Of a stretch of DNA of 53,079 bases, positions 1 to 7,886 are shown piece after piece. Each line of letters begins with the position of its first letter. Positions within the stretch are counted from its first letter, which is position 1. Under the pieces are notes generated by a model. It ran no database searches, was not told where the DNA came from, and saw only the letters and a list, made by a program, of their open reading frames with translations. Source of the stretch: a virus. Both the position numbers and the translations under genes were made by a program. The DNA lies in IMG/VR virus record IMGVR_UViG_3300027801_001299, positions 1 to 53,079 of that record; one strand, 5' to 3'.

Positions 1-573
1 TTCGTAGATTACTGGGGTTCGGGAGAAACTTGGGGTGGAGACCTAGATGGGAACTCTAATACACTACACTTAGAACAAAGTGGAACTGGTTCTAAGAACG
101 ATATAGGATTCCACATAATAGGAAATACCAATGCTGTTCGATGGGGTCAAGGAACAGTACTCTCAAATTCATCCGACACCACATTCGATTCTGCCTCATA
201 TGTCGCAGACGATGGTGGTCATAAACTAAACCTAGACATCCATGGAAGTGATAACACACTCATAGGATATCAGAAATCCACAACAGGTGGAGACCACACT
301 GCAACGGTATATCTTTACAGCGATAATAACACTGCATGGTTACGGCAACAAGGTGCTGGTGATAAGACTCTCTATCTGAGAACGAACAACGATGATAACG
401 TAGTAAACAGTAATCAAAAAGGAAGTGGGTCTCATGCGACATCCATTACACTTGGTGGTTCATACGGAACTACACTCAACCTAATACAAAATAGTTCATC
501 AAACCAGTCATACAACCTTACACAAAGCTGCGTAACAGCTGGTGGTTGCACACTAACAATAACTCAAGAGTAA
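1..573 (+). CDS. C-terminal part of a repetitive, curlin-like surface protein (5' truncated)
   Basis: The open frame runs from the first base of the window and ends at TAA 571-573, so the start lies outside; 190 residues are visible. The protein is rich in Ser, Thr, Gly, Asn and Gln and has no charged core. It shows a loose repeat of about 20-25 residues built from alternating hydrophobic and polar strands with regularly spaced Gln/Asn and Gly, as in LHLEQSGTGS, LNLDIHGSDN and LNLIQNSSSN. That pattern is like curlin (CsgA) repeats, which form stacked beta-strand amyloid. It ends with two cysteines (QSCVTAGGC). Curli-related genes have been reported in some marine T4-like phages, so a fibre or curli-like adhesin is possible. 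The repeat is degenerate, so a generic tail-fibre beta-solenoid remains an alternative. Confidence 0.5.
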   Translation, partial: FVDYWGSGETWGGDLDGNSNTLHLEQSGTGSKNDIGFHIIGNTNAVRWGQGTVLSNSSDTTFDSASYVADDGGHKLNLDIHGSDNTLIGYQKSTTGGDHTATVYLYSDNNTAWLRQQGAGDKTLYLRTNNDDNVVNSNQKGSGSHATSITLGGSYGTTLNLIQNSSSNQSYNLTQSCVTAGGCTLTITQE

Positions 574-580
574 TGTACTC

Positions 581-736
581 ATGACACCCGAAGAAAGAAT
601 TGAAAAGGAAGTCAACGAATACCGAATCAGTTATAGAAAAAAACAGATATCGGGAATTACTTCTGCTGTACTTGCATTGACATTACTAGGTATCTGTATT
701 TGGATATTCTTTTATGCAATGCCAGAGTTTGCATAA
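581..736 (+). CDS. Small single-span membrane protein (51 aa)
   Basis: This 51-residue frame starts with ATG seven bases after the surface protein stop. A basic and acidic N-terminal half (about residues 1-23) is followed by one strongly hydrophobic segment (about residues 24-46, rich in Leu, Ile, Ala, Phe and Trp) and a very short C-terminus. No family is recognised. Its position directly behind the repetitive surface protein and ahead of the membrane cyclase suggests an envelope-related role, but nothing more specific can be supported. The stop TAA overlaps the ATG of a tiny downstream frame. Confidence 0.5.
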   Translation: MTPEERIEKEVNEYRISYRKKQISGITSAVLALTLLGICIWIFFYAMPEFA

Positions 737-807
737 TGTATTGTAAAAGTAGGAAGTATAGATTCTTGGAGACACTCAAAGGAAACTTTGTAGACGTGTA
801 TGTATAG
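736..807 (+). CDS. Tiny frame coupling into the cyclase start (23 aa)
   Basis: ATG at 736 overlaps the stop of the previous gene (TAATG). The 23-residue basic peptide runs over the ATG of the cyclase at 800 and stops at 807, seven bases inside it. The cyclase has no well-placed ribosome binding site, so translation of this peptide could deliver ribosomes to its start (translational coupling). It may equally be chance. There is no recognisable domain. Confidence 0.25.
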   Translation: MYCKSRKYRFLETLKGNFVDVYV

Positions 808-2692
808 TTGGAAATCCGTATTAATAACAATAGGTTTATTATTCACACTTAAGATTTGGAACCCGATGTTCATCGAGAACATCTCTTGGTCTTGGTTCGA
901 TTACTTACATTCAACACATAGTGTCGAGGAATACAATCCCGATTCAGGTCTTCCTGAAATAGTATTGGTCGATATCGATGAGAAATCAGTAGAAGTCCAC
1001 GGTCAATTACCATTTCCAAGAACTATCTACGCAAACAAACTGTTAGAAGAACACTACAGTAACACTTATGTGTTCACTCAAGTGTTTTCCGAACCCGATA
1101 GATTCGGTGGAGACGAAGAATTTGCAGGGGCTTTGGTTAATAGATTATCAATTTTAGCGTCAGCACCTACTATTCAGACCGAAAAAGGGTCTAGTCCCTT
1201 TGTCGGAACTAGTACTTTGGGTGGGGGAGACGTTAAAAACGCAGTGTGGGGGACTCTAGGAGTCCTCAGTCCCATTCCTGTACTAGAGGGAAACACCTAT
1301 GGAGTAGGGGTAACTACTGCAACTCCTAGTATTTCAGGTACACCAAACTTTGATGGAACTATCCGTTCTGCACCATTACTGATGCAGGTTAACGGAGATG
1401 TGTATCCATCACTTGCAGTTGAAGTGTTAAGAGCATATACAGGTGAAGAATCATATCAACTTAAGGTCACCGATGAGGTGGGAGTTGAATGGGTTCGAAT
1501 AGGAAGACAACCCCCAATCGCAACAACACCTCAAGGTGACTTGATGATTTCATATTGGAATAAATTCAAGAGATATTCCTTTACTGATACATTACCTGAA
1601 AATGTTATTCTCGTGTTTGGTGTGACTGCTGAAGGATACAACAATCCAGTTTCAACCCCAATGGGTGTAATGTATCCTCACGAAGTGCAAGCGAACCTAA
1701 TCCAAACCGCTTTGACAGGAGTTCAAATACAGCAATCCTACTTTCTTGAATTCGTAGAAACTGTTCTTCTTCTGTTAGTTCTTTTAATAGTGTTGGTAAT
1801 GGTTTATAGGCTTCCCACAGCTCTTTCGGGGTCATTGAGTTTAGGACTCGTAGGACTTCAGGTGGGTGGGAGTTTCTATATGTGGTCTTCAAGTCTCGTT
1901 CTTTTCGATACCTTCTTTTCATCTATGGCCTCCTTGATTGTGTTTGGTCATGCTTCTTTCAACAAATACTACATCACATTCCAAGAAAAACAACAAATTA
2001 AGAAGCAATTCCAAAAGTATTTATCACCCGACATGATTGAAGAACTCCAAAAGCACCCCGAAAAATTAAAACTTGGTGGAGATAGAAAAGAACTTTCTTT
2101 CTTATTCGCAGACATTGTAGGTTTCACCCCCATAAGCGAAGCTTACATGAAAAATGATGACCCTGAAGGTCTAGTGTTACTCATCAATAGATTCTTAGAT
2201 GGGATGTCAAAGATAGTTCTTGCAAATGGTGGAACTATTGATAAATTTATGGGCGACTGTTTAATGGCATGGTGGGGAGCTCCACTAGATTGTCCGAACC
2301 ATGCAGAAATGGCAATGAAATCTGCAATGGAAATAGAACTACTTACAGAACAAATGAACAAAGATATTAAAGAAGAAGGAATTGATTTACCACCAGTGGT
2401 CATAGGCACTGGAATAAACACTGGTCAGTGTATCGTGGGTAACATGGGTTCAGAAGAAAGGTTCGATTACTCAGTGGTTGGTGATGCAGTTAACCTTGCA
2501 GCCAGACTTGAAGTGCAAACTAGAACTTACGATACTCCAATCCTATTTTCAGAGTTTACCAAAAACCAAATTGATATTGACTGGAAATACATCGATGAAA
2601 TTAATGTTAAAGGTAAGGAGATACCAGTTAAGATATATGCACCACTTTTCGGTGCAGAGAAAGAATTGAGAAAATTACAAAAAACCTCTTGA
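800..2692 (+). CDS. Membrane-bound CHASE2-type class III adenylate cyclase
   Basis: The 630-residue protein should make cAMP from ATP at the inner membrane. An N-terminal membrane anchor (about 4-18) precedes an extracytoplasmic CHASE2-like sensor domain (about 30-300, with the typical EIVLVDIDEKS opening). A cluster of three membrane spans follows (about 315-385), then a cytoplasmic cyclase catalytic domain (about 420-610). Catalytic motifs are intact: metal-binding Asp438 in FADIVGFT and Asp486 in DKFMGD, adenine-selecting Lys482, and transition-state Asn565 and Arg569 in DAVNLAARLE. The second substrate-selecting position is Ser558, where class IIIa enzymes have Asp. Thr or Ser there marks class IIIb cyclases, of which the cyanobacterial CyaB1 type is stimulated by bicarbonate. 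Domain order matches bacterial CHASE2 cyclases, but the flanks are phage. No SD is obvious at this ATG. Confidence 0.92.
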   Translation: MYSWKSVLITIGLLFTLKIWNPMFIENISWSWFDYLHSTHSVEEYNPDSGLPEIVLVDIDEKSVEVHGQLPFPRTIYANKLLEEHYSNTYVFTQVFSEPDRFGGDEEFAGALVNRLSILASAPTIQTEKGSSPFVGTSTLGGGDVKNAVWGTLGVLSPIPVLEGNTYGVGVTTATPSISGTPNFDGTIRSAPLLMQVNGDVYPSLAVEVLRAYTGEESYQLKVTDEVGVEWVRIGRQPPIATTPQGDLMISYWNKFKRYSFTDTLPENVILVFGVTAEGYNNPVSTPMGVMYPHEVQANLIQTALTGVQIQQSYFLEFVETVLLLLVLLIVLVMVYRLPTALSGSLSLGLVGLQVGGSFYMWSSSLVLFDTFFSSMASLIVFGHASFNKYYITFQEKQQIKKQFQKYLSPDMIEELQKHPEKLKLGGDRKELSFLFADIVGFTPISEAYMKNDDPEGLVLLINRFLDGMSKIVLANGGTIDKFMGDCLMAWWGAPLDCPNHAEMAMKSAMEIELLTEQMNKDIKEEGIDLPPVVIGTGINTGQCIVGNMGSEERFDYSVVGDAVNLAARLEVQTRTYDTPILFSEFTKNQIDIDWKYIDEINVKGKEIPVKIYAPLFGAEKELRKLQKTS

Positions 2693-2726
2693 TTTTTTAA
2701 AGTTCCTTTGTTATACTGTATAAATA
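2689..2726 (+). promoter_or_regulatory. Tandem sigma70-type and T4-type late promoters for Hsp20
   Basis: TTGATT (2689-2694), 17 bases, then TATACT (2712-2717) forms a sigma70-type promoter. Directly behind it the octamer TATAAATA (2719-2726) is the exact T4 late promoter consensus. Both point into the Hsp20 gene, whose leader carries a good SD (AAAGGAG). The gene is therefore likely expressed both early and late. Confidence 0.65.
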
Positions 2727-2786
2727 CTACTGTAATGCCCATTTGGGGTTACATAACATTAACTTGCTTAATAAAGGAGAAAAACT

Positions 2787-3212
2787 ATGACACATTTCAA
2801 TGATGTCTTCGGGAAATTTTCAACAGACTTCCCATTCGCAATCGGGTTCGACAGAACTCTTCAAATATTAGAACGTGCAGACACGTCTAATGTAACCAAC
2901 TATCCACCTTACAATATTGTAAAACACGATGAAGAGAACTTCTCCATCGAACTTGCAGTTGCTGGATTTAGTAAAAAGGAAATCGTAATCTTAAAAGTGA
3001 AAGAATCCCTTTCTATTGAAGGCGTACAAGAGGAATTGGATAACAGGGAATTTGTCCACAAAGGACTTGCTTCAAGAAACTTTAAAAGAAAATTTACACT
3101 TGCAGACGATATTGTCGTTAAGGGTGCAGATATGAAAGATGGTATCATGATTATATCACTGGAAAGGATTGTAGCAGAAGAAGACAAACCCCAAGAAATT
3201 AAAATTTCTTAA
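2787..3212 (+). CDS. hsp20: Small heat-shock protein, Hsp20/alpha-crystallin family
   Basis: This 141-residue protein is an ATP-independent holdase chaperone of the IbpA type. The alpha-crystallin domain covers roughly residues 40-132, including the beta-strand segment FSIELAVAGFSKKEI typical of bacterial Hsp20 and the later KFTLADDIVVKGADMKDGI region. It begins at ATG 2787 behind a strong SD (AAAGGAG, 7 bases upstream). Hsp20 genes are widespread in marine T4-like phages, where they may aid virion assembly or protect host proteins. It stands alone between its own tandem promoters and a hairpin. Confidence 0.93.
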   Translation: MTHFNDVFGKFSTDFPFAIGFDRTLQILERADTSNVTNYPPYNIVKHDEENFSIELAVAGFSKKEIVILKVKESLSIEGVQEELDNREFVHKGLASRNFKRKFTLADDIVVKGADMKDGIMIISLERIVAEEDKPQEIKIS

Positions 3213-3221
3213 AAAAACCCC

Positions 3222-3266
3222 TTACGGATACACCTATTATGATGTATAATAGGTGTATCCTTTATT
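3222..3266 (+). promoter_or_regulatory. 14-bp perfect hairpin with an embedded sigma70-type promoter
   Basis: A perfect inverted repeat (arms 3226-3239 and 3247-3260, 7-base loop) followed by a T-rich stretch can end Hsp20 transcription. The same DNA holds TTACGG (3222-3227), 17 bases, TATAAT (3245-3250), a promoter for the peroxiredoxin. The -10 box lies in the loop and right arm. The right arm, TATAATAGGTGTAT, recurs at the primase promoter near 28890. Confidence 0.6.
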
Positions 3267-3282
3267 ATATTATGGAGAAAAA

Positions 3283-3837
3283 ATGAGTGATAATAATGCA
3301 GAAATGGGCCTACCCATTGAAGTCGGACAACAAGTCCCCAATGTATCCTTCCCAGTTCGAATAGAACAAGATGGAGAAATTGTATGGGGGTCATTAAACA
3401 CAACTGAAGAGTTTGCAGGAAAACGAGTAATATTATTCGGATTGCCTGGAGCATTCACACCAACTTGTTCATCACAACAAGTGCCTGGATTTGAAGGTAA
3501 TTACAAGAAATTCCAAGCATTAGGAATTGATGAGATTTATTGTTTATCAGTTAATGATTGTTTTGCAATGAAAGAGTGGAGAAGTAACTTACAAATTGAG
3601 AATATTGTATTTCTACCTGATGGAAACGGTGAGTTTACTCATAAGTTTGGTGCAGAGGTCAGGAAATCAAATCTTGGTTTTGGAATGAGGTCATGGAGAT
3701 ACGCTTGTATCCTTAATGATGGCAAAGTCGAAAAGATGTTCATCGAAGATGGATTCGAAGACAATTGTGAATCAGACCCATTTGAAATATCAAATGCAGA
3801 AACAGTAATGCAATACTTGGGTAACCAAGAAGGGTAG
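3283..3837 (+). CDS. Peroxiredoxin (Prx5-like thiol peroxidase)
   Basis: The 184-residue enzyme should reduce hydrogen peroxide and alkyl hydroperoxides through a catalytic cysteine. The peroxidatic Cys62 sits in PGAFTPTCSSQQVPGFE, the classic Prx5/AhpC-TSA active-site motif. A second Cys in EDNCESDPFEISNA may be a resolving residue. An upstream in-frame GTG (3253) falls inside the hairpin, so ATG 3283 with SD GGAG 7-8 bases upstream is preferred. Its stop overlaps the GTG of the next gene (TAGTG). Peroxide defence in a phage fits protection of the host or of iron cofactors during infection. Confidence 0.9.
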   Translation: MSDNNAEMGLPIEVGQQVPNVSFPVRIEQDGEIVWGSLNTTEEFAGKRVILFGLPGAFTPTCSSQQVPGFEGNYKKFQALGIDEIYCLSVNDCFAMKEWRSNLQIENIVFLPDGNGEFTHKFGAEVRKSNLGFGMRSWRYACILNDGKVEKMFIEDGFEDNCESDPFEISNAETVMQYLGNQEG

Positions 3838-4952
3838 TGGAATTAAGTAGGGAAGATACTTTTTGGGCAGCAGGAAAACTTGTTACCTATTTTGCAGACT
3901 TCAATAGAATTGACGATTACTTTCGTGCAAGGAAAATTGAACGAGTAAAAGACTTACCTGCTCCATTATTTGGATTCGGTCTTGAGGATGATATGTTTCA
4001 AAATTATGACATACATCCCCAAGATATGAATTTCTCTATAACTCAAATACCAAACGAAACATTCGATGCAATGTTAGAAAAAACTGCATCATTTTCGCCA
4101 GAGACATCAATTCCTGGCAAATCATTAAAACTTGTAGTTAAAGAAACTACGACAAATACAGTAGTGGGATTTATTAGATATGGTTCACCACTAATCAATA
4201 GTAAACCAAGGAATGATTATCTTGGTCATACACCCGACTTAGAAATCTTCAACAAACGTGCAATCATGGGATTCAATATAGTTCCAATTCAACCATTCGG
4301 ATATAATTATTTGGGTGGTAAATTACTTGCGGCCATATGTTGTTCTCATGAAACAAGAAGAATGTTGAACGAGAAATACAATACAGAGTTTTGTTTATTT
4401 GAAACTACATCTTTATATGGAAACATTAAAGGGTCAAGTATGTATGATGGAATGAGACCATTTTTAAGATACAAAGGTGACACTCAAAGTAAGTTTCTAT
4501 TGACACTAGGTGAAGATATATACTTCGAACTAAGAGATTGGTTTACAGAAAAGAATGATGGAGAAGACCTAATACACAAGGGTGCTTCATCCCGTAAACT
4601 TAAGATGCAAACTAAGATGATTGGTTTGGTCAAACAGAATTTAAAAAGACTTGATACAGTTGGTTATAATCATTTTGTTAAAGCAATGGAGAAAGCAACT
4701 GGTGTCACAACGCAGAAAAGATTTTATATGTCTGAATGGGGATACTCTAACACTAGAGAGGTGATACTAGGTAACACCGATAAACTAATCAAAGCAGAAA
4801 ACTTTGATAGATTTGAAATGGATGGAATACTTGCATGGTGGAAAAACAAAGCAAGTAAGAGATTTGATAATGTAGTTGCACAAGGAAGAAAAAGAACTGA
4901 ATTGGAAGTATGGAATCAGAACACTATGAACACTATTGATATTATAAGATGA
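3837..4952 (+). CDS. DUF4338-like protein (related to DruA of Druantia)
   Basis: A 371-residue protein with a GTG start overlapping the peroxiredoxin stop. Its central region (about residues 95-240) follows the DUF4338 pattern: a conserved RYGSP...KPRNDYLG stretch, an FNKRAIMGFNIVPIQPFGYNYLGGKLLA stretch (given here by its ends at about residues 138 and 165), a CLFETTSLYG motif and a later GDTQSKFL. DUF4338 includes DruA, a core protein of the Druantia anti-phage system, but related proteins also occur in marine T4-like phages with no known role. The C-terminal 130 residues are basic and unassigned. The assignment comes from pattern recognition, not a search. Confidence 0.5.
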   Translation: MELSREDTFWAAGKLVTYFADFNRIDDYFRARKIERVKDLPAPLFGFGLEDDMFQNYDIHPQDMNFSITQIPNETFDAMLEKTASFSPETSIPGKSLKLVVKETTTNTVVGFIRYGSPLINSKPRNDYLGHTPDLEIFNKRAIMGFNIVPIQPFGYNYLGGKLLAAICCSHETRRMLNEKYNTEFCLFETTSLYGNIKGSSMYDGMRPFLRYKGDTQSKFLLTLGEDIYFELRDWFTEKNDGEDLIHKGASSRKLKMQTKMIGLVKQNLKRLDTVGYNHFVKAMEKATGVTTQKRFYMSEWGYSNTREVILGNTDKLIKAENFDRFEMDGILAWWKNKASKRFDNVVAQGRKRTELEVWNQNTMNTIDIIR

Positions 4953-5353
4953 AGATAGGATTTACTTGTGGTGCATTTGACCTCTTACACGCAGGTCATG
5001 TTGTCATGTTAAAAGAAGCACGACAGAATTGTGACCATCTTATTGTTGGATTACAGACCGACCCATCTATTGATAGACAATCAAAGAATCAACCAGTACA
5101 AAATGTATATGAAAGGTTCATACAATTATCCTCTTTACAATTTGTGGACGATGTGATACCATATGATACAGAACAAAGTTTAATGGACTTACTTGAATCA
5201 ACTCCTATCGATATTAGATTCGTTGGAGAGGATTACAAAGACAAACAATTTACGGGTGATAATTTACCAATAGAGGTATTTTACACAAACAGAAAACATT
5301 CTTTCTCAACAACAAATTTGAGAAGACAAGTAACAAAAGCGGGTATCGTATAA
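4949..5353 (+). CDS. Cytidylyltransferase-family nucleotidyltransferase (TagD/RfaE-like)
   Basis: The 134-residue protein is a compact HIGH-superfamily nucleotidyltransferase that joins CTP (or ATP) to a small phosphate such as glycerol-3-phosphate or a sugar phosphate. GAFDLLHAGHVVML near residues 8-21 holds the HxGH motif, and RKHSFSTTNLRR near the C-terminus corresponds to the RTxGISTT signature. Length matches glycerol-3-phosphate cytidylyltransferases. ATG overlaps the previous stop (ATGA). Two glycosyltransferases follow, so it may make an activated donor for them. Its last 15 bases also form the 5' end of tRNA-Gly. Confidence 0.85.
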   Translation: MKIGFTCGAFDLLHAGHVVMLKEARQNCDHLIVGLQTDPSIDRQSKNQPVQNVYERFIQLSSLQFVDDVIPYDTEQSLMDLLESTPIDIRFVGEDYKDKQFTGDNLPIEVFYTNRKHSFSTTNLRRQVTKAGIV

Positions 5354-5413
5354 TGGTTATTACAAGAGGTTTCCAACCTTTTGATGGGAGTTCGATTCTC
5401 TCTACCCGCTCCA
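5339..5413 (+). tRNA. tRNA-Gly (anticodon TCC)
   Basis: The 75-base cloverleaf has acceptor arm GCGGGTA (5339-5345) pairing with TACCCGC (5403-5409). Discriminator T is followed by an encoded CCA (5411-5413). The anticodon loop is TTTCCAA, reading GGA, and the T-arm contains GTTCGATTC. It overlaps the 3' end of the cytidylyltransferase gene by 15 bases, so RNA processing would cut into that message. Confidence 0.9.
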
Positions 5414-5419
5414 TTTCTT

Positions 5420-6754
5420 ATGTTAGATAAATTCTATTCAGAGCAAGACCTCGCAAAAACAATTCGGATACTAGTATATCCCAATATCACTTGGCAAAAA
5501 GACTTAGAGAAAGATTCATATGTCCAAGTATTAAAGAATATGATAAGGGAAACTCAAGAAAAAAACTTCTTTTGGCATATCATATCCCCGATTCATATTG
5601 AAGGTCTAACATTTCCTAATACAGAACAGTTGATGGTTCCAGTCCCTTCCTATCCACCTGCAATGAGGAGTCATTTTGACGTTTCATATATCAAATCATT
5701 GCTTGGTCATGAAAAAGATTTTGATATTATCATGTCTCACTTACCCGAACATACTCATCAACTTGTAAACACAATGTATAATCTTACACATCATACACCT
5801 AAAGTTATGGGGTATACACATTGGTTCGATTTCAATCATATTGTTTCATGGTATAAGGGTGCATTCAATCAGAATATGTTGGGACTATTAGAATACGAGA
5901 ATTGCTATATCAATACCTATGCACAAAAAGAAATGGTGTTGCAACAAGCAAAGGAAGTATTTAATTCTGCAACAGTTACTAAGTTAGATATGAAACTTGA
6001 AGTTCAACATCTAGGTGTCTTTGAAGAAGATATCGTCGCCCCTAATGAAAGTCCCGAAAAGATAATTGTCTTCAATCATAGATGCGAAAAGTATAAACAC
6101 TTTGATGAGTTTGTGTCTCTTATGGATTCATTATATGAAAAAAGACAAGACTTTAAAGTATGGGTTCCTCTCTTCGAAGGAGAAGTACCAAGACCATACA
6201 TGACTAATGAAAAGTTCAACAAGAAAGGTTACTACGAAAAACTAAGAAACTGTTTGGTTGGATTTGCACCAAAACAGAAGTATGGTGGTTGGAGTGTCGC
6301 TGCTACAGATGGTCTTATGAATGGATGTCCATACATTTTCTTTGATGGTTCTTACTATCACGAATTGCAGGATAATGCAGAGTTCTTTAAAACAGATTAT
6401 GAAGCACTTACATTACTAAACACTTACTTGGATAATCCCGACCATAGAGACGACCAGTCTAAAATTGCACAACAATCTCTTAGAGACAATCTTCTATACA
6501 AAAACGAAATGACAAAGATGGTGGATAACATTAATACCATTGTAGACGGAACACATAAGATGGGTCAGTCTGAAAAATTAGAAGAGTTAATTAATATCAT
6601 AAAAGAACATGGGTCTATTACAAAGATAGAACTGTTCTCTAAAATGGGATGGGGACGAGGAATCAAATGGACTCCTTACAGACGTGCATTGCTATCTCAT
6701 CCAAACATCTATGACACTATGAGTGTTGAACCAACATACAATTGGAAAGAATGA
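5420..6754 (+). CDS. GT-B-like glycosyltransferase with a C-terminal winged-helix-like domain
   Basis: A 444-residue protein. An in-frame ATG at 5381 lies inside tRNA-Gly, so ATG 5420, just after the tRNA CCA, is preferred. The arrangement suggests a GT-B glycosyltransferase: an N-terminal Rossmann-like half (about 1-200, with MGYTHWFDFNH) and a C-terminal half with FNHRCEKYKHFDEFVSLM and a GGWSVAATDGLMNGCPYI segment. That segment resembles the donor-binding region of GT4-like enzymes. The last 75 residues (EELINIIKEHGSITKIELF onward) look like a winged helix. DNA-modifying glucosyltransferases of T4-type phages are one possible role, and the C-terminal fold would fit DNA binding, but the substrate is unknown. 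Confidence 0.6.
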   Translation: MLDKFYSEQDLAKTIRILVYPNITWQKDLEKDSYVQVLKNMIRETQEKNFFWHIISPIHIEGLTFPNTEQLMVPVPSYPPAMRSHFDVSYIKSLLGHEKDFDIIMSHLPEHTHQLVNTMYNLTHHTPKVMGYTHWFDFNHIVSWYKGAFNQNMLGLLEYENCYINTYAQKEMVLQQAKEVFNSATVTKLDMKLEVQHLGVFEEDIVAPNESPEKIIVFNHRCEKYKHFDEFVSLMDSLYEKRQDFKVWVPLFEGEVPRPYMTNEKFNKKGYYEKLRNCLVGFAPKQKYGGWSVAATDGLMNGCPYIFFDGSYYHELQDNAEFFKTDYEALTLLNTYLDNPDHRDDQSKIAQQSLRDNLLYKNEMTKMVDNINTIVDGTHKMGQSEKLEELINIIKEHGSITKIELFSKMGWGRGIKWTPYRRALLSHPNIYDTMSVEPTYNWKE

Positions 6755-7557
6755 GAATATACATCCCAACATATAAAAGAGTTGACTCACAAATTACTTT
6801 TGAGAACCTTCCTTCTGATATACAAAAAAATGTTATCATGGTAGTTCAAGACCAAGAGAGAAAACACTATACATATGATTGTGAGTACCTTGTTGTAGGA
6901 AACGAAATTGGTATAGCAAAGACAAGAGAGTTGATATATCATCACGCTGGAACAAATCACTTTGGTATGATGGATGATGATTTAAGATTCTATAGAAGAA
7001 ATTCAAAGTACTATGGTGAAGAATCAAATATGGATACTTCAAAAAGACTAATGACACTTGAAGATTGGAATGACTGGTTCAATAGAGTTGAGACTTGGTT
7101 TAAAGAAGACAACATAATGCACATTGGACATAGGGATAGATTTCTACCACCTTACGGTGAGAACCACTATTTCAATAAACTATTCATTGCTACTCATTGG
7201 ATTGATGGCAGTAAACTAAATAAGTTTGTAGATGAAGTGGATTGGAACTTAGCACAAGTTGGAGAAGATAATGTCCTAGCAATTGAATGTGCAATGAGAG
7301 GTCATAAGAACATAACTTCAGATGAGGTTTGTATGGATAGGTGGTTAACTGCTTTTGCAGAAGGTGGATGTGCAGAGTTTAGAACTGCAGAAGTAAATGA
7401 AATAGAACATATGAAGATATGCAAAAAGTATCCATTCTTAACATTGACTAACAAATTCGATGAATGGGAAAACATAGGTAGAATAAGAAGATTCAAATGT
7501 GATATTAAATCTGCATATGAGTCATACAATTCATCTTCTTTGGAGAACTTTTTTTAA
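6751..7557 (+). CDS. GT-A-like glycosyltransferase
   Basis: A 268-residue protein. A TTG nine bases upstream is also in frame, but ATG 6751 overlaps the previous stop (ATGA), has GGAAAG just upstream and gives the natural N-terminus MRIYIPTYKR. That opening and the acidic motif GMMDDDLRF near residue 75 (a DXD-type metal/nucleotide-sugar site) are typical of GT-A enzymes. It is translationally coupled to the GT-B-like gene, so the two probably act on the same pathway, either virion or host glycans or modified DNA bases. The acceptor cannot be deduced. Confidence 0.65.
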   Translation: MRIYIPTYKRVDSQITFENLPSDIQKNVIMVVQDQERKHYTYDCEYLVVGNEIGIAKTRELIYHHAGTNHFGMMDDDLRFYRRNSKYYGEESNMDTSKRLMTLEDWNDWFNRVETWFKEDNIMHIGHRDRFLPPYGENHYFNKLFIATHWIDGSKLNKFVDEVDWNLAQVGEDNVLAIECAMRGHKNITSDEVCMDRWLTAFAEGGCAEFRTAEVNEIEHMKICKKYPFLTLTNKFDEWENIGRIRRFKCDIKSAYESYNSSSLENFF

Positions 7558-7886
7558 TGACAATGATATTTGATTCGGGAATATACAGGGTTGTAGAGAA
7601 TCCTGATGTGAAGGATGCAGCCATAGAACTAAAAGAACATTCTAAATGGAATGGTTTGGTTTATCAATATGGTAAAGTCCAAATGGAAGACGGTAAACCC
7701 AATTTAAACTTCCAAAGAACAATAAGAAGAGTCCCTCACGACATGGAACCAACAGAACTTAACCTTGAGGAACTCCTAAATAATGATGAATTAAACACAC
7801 TCATGGGTGAGATTTTAGTAGAACTTATCCAACAACAAGCAGACAGGGAACAAAATGAACAAAGAGATACTAAAAGAACAGATTAA
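7557..7886 (+). CDS. Hypothetical protein
   Basis: A 109-residue soluble protein with an acidic, Gln-rich C-terminus (VELIQQQADREQNEQ) likely to be helical. ATG overlaps the previous stop (TAATG). Its 3' end overlaps the lysozyme gene by 32 bases in another frame. No family is recognised. It belongs to the same tightly coupled transcription unit as the glycosyltransferases. Confidence 0.6.
   Translation: MTMIFDSGIYRVVENPDVKDAAIELKEHSKWNGLVYQYGKVQMEDGKPNLNFQRTIRRVPHDMEPTELNLEELLNNDELNTLMGEILVELIQQQADREQNEQRDTKRTD

Noticed and set aside
5381-5419. Upstream start for the GT-B-like gene
   Set aside because: It lies inside tRNA-Gly; ATG 5420 directly after the tRNA is more likely.
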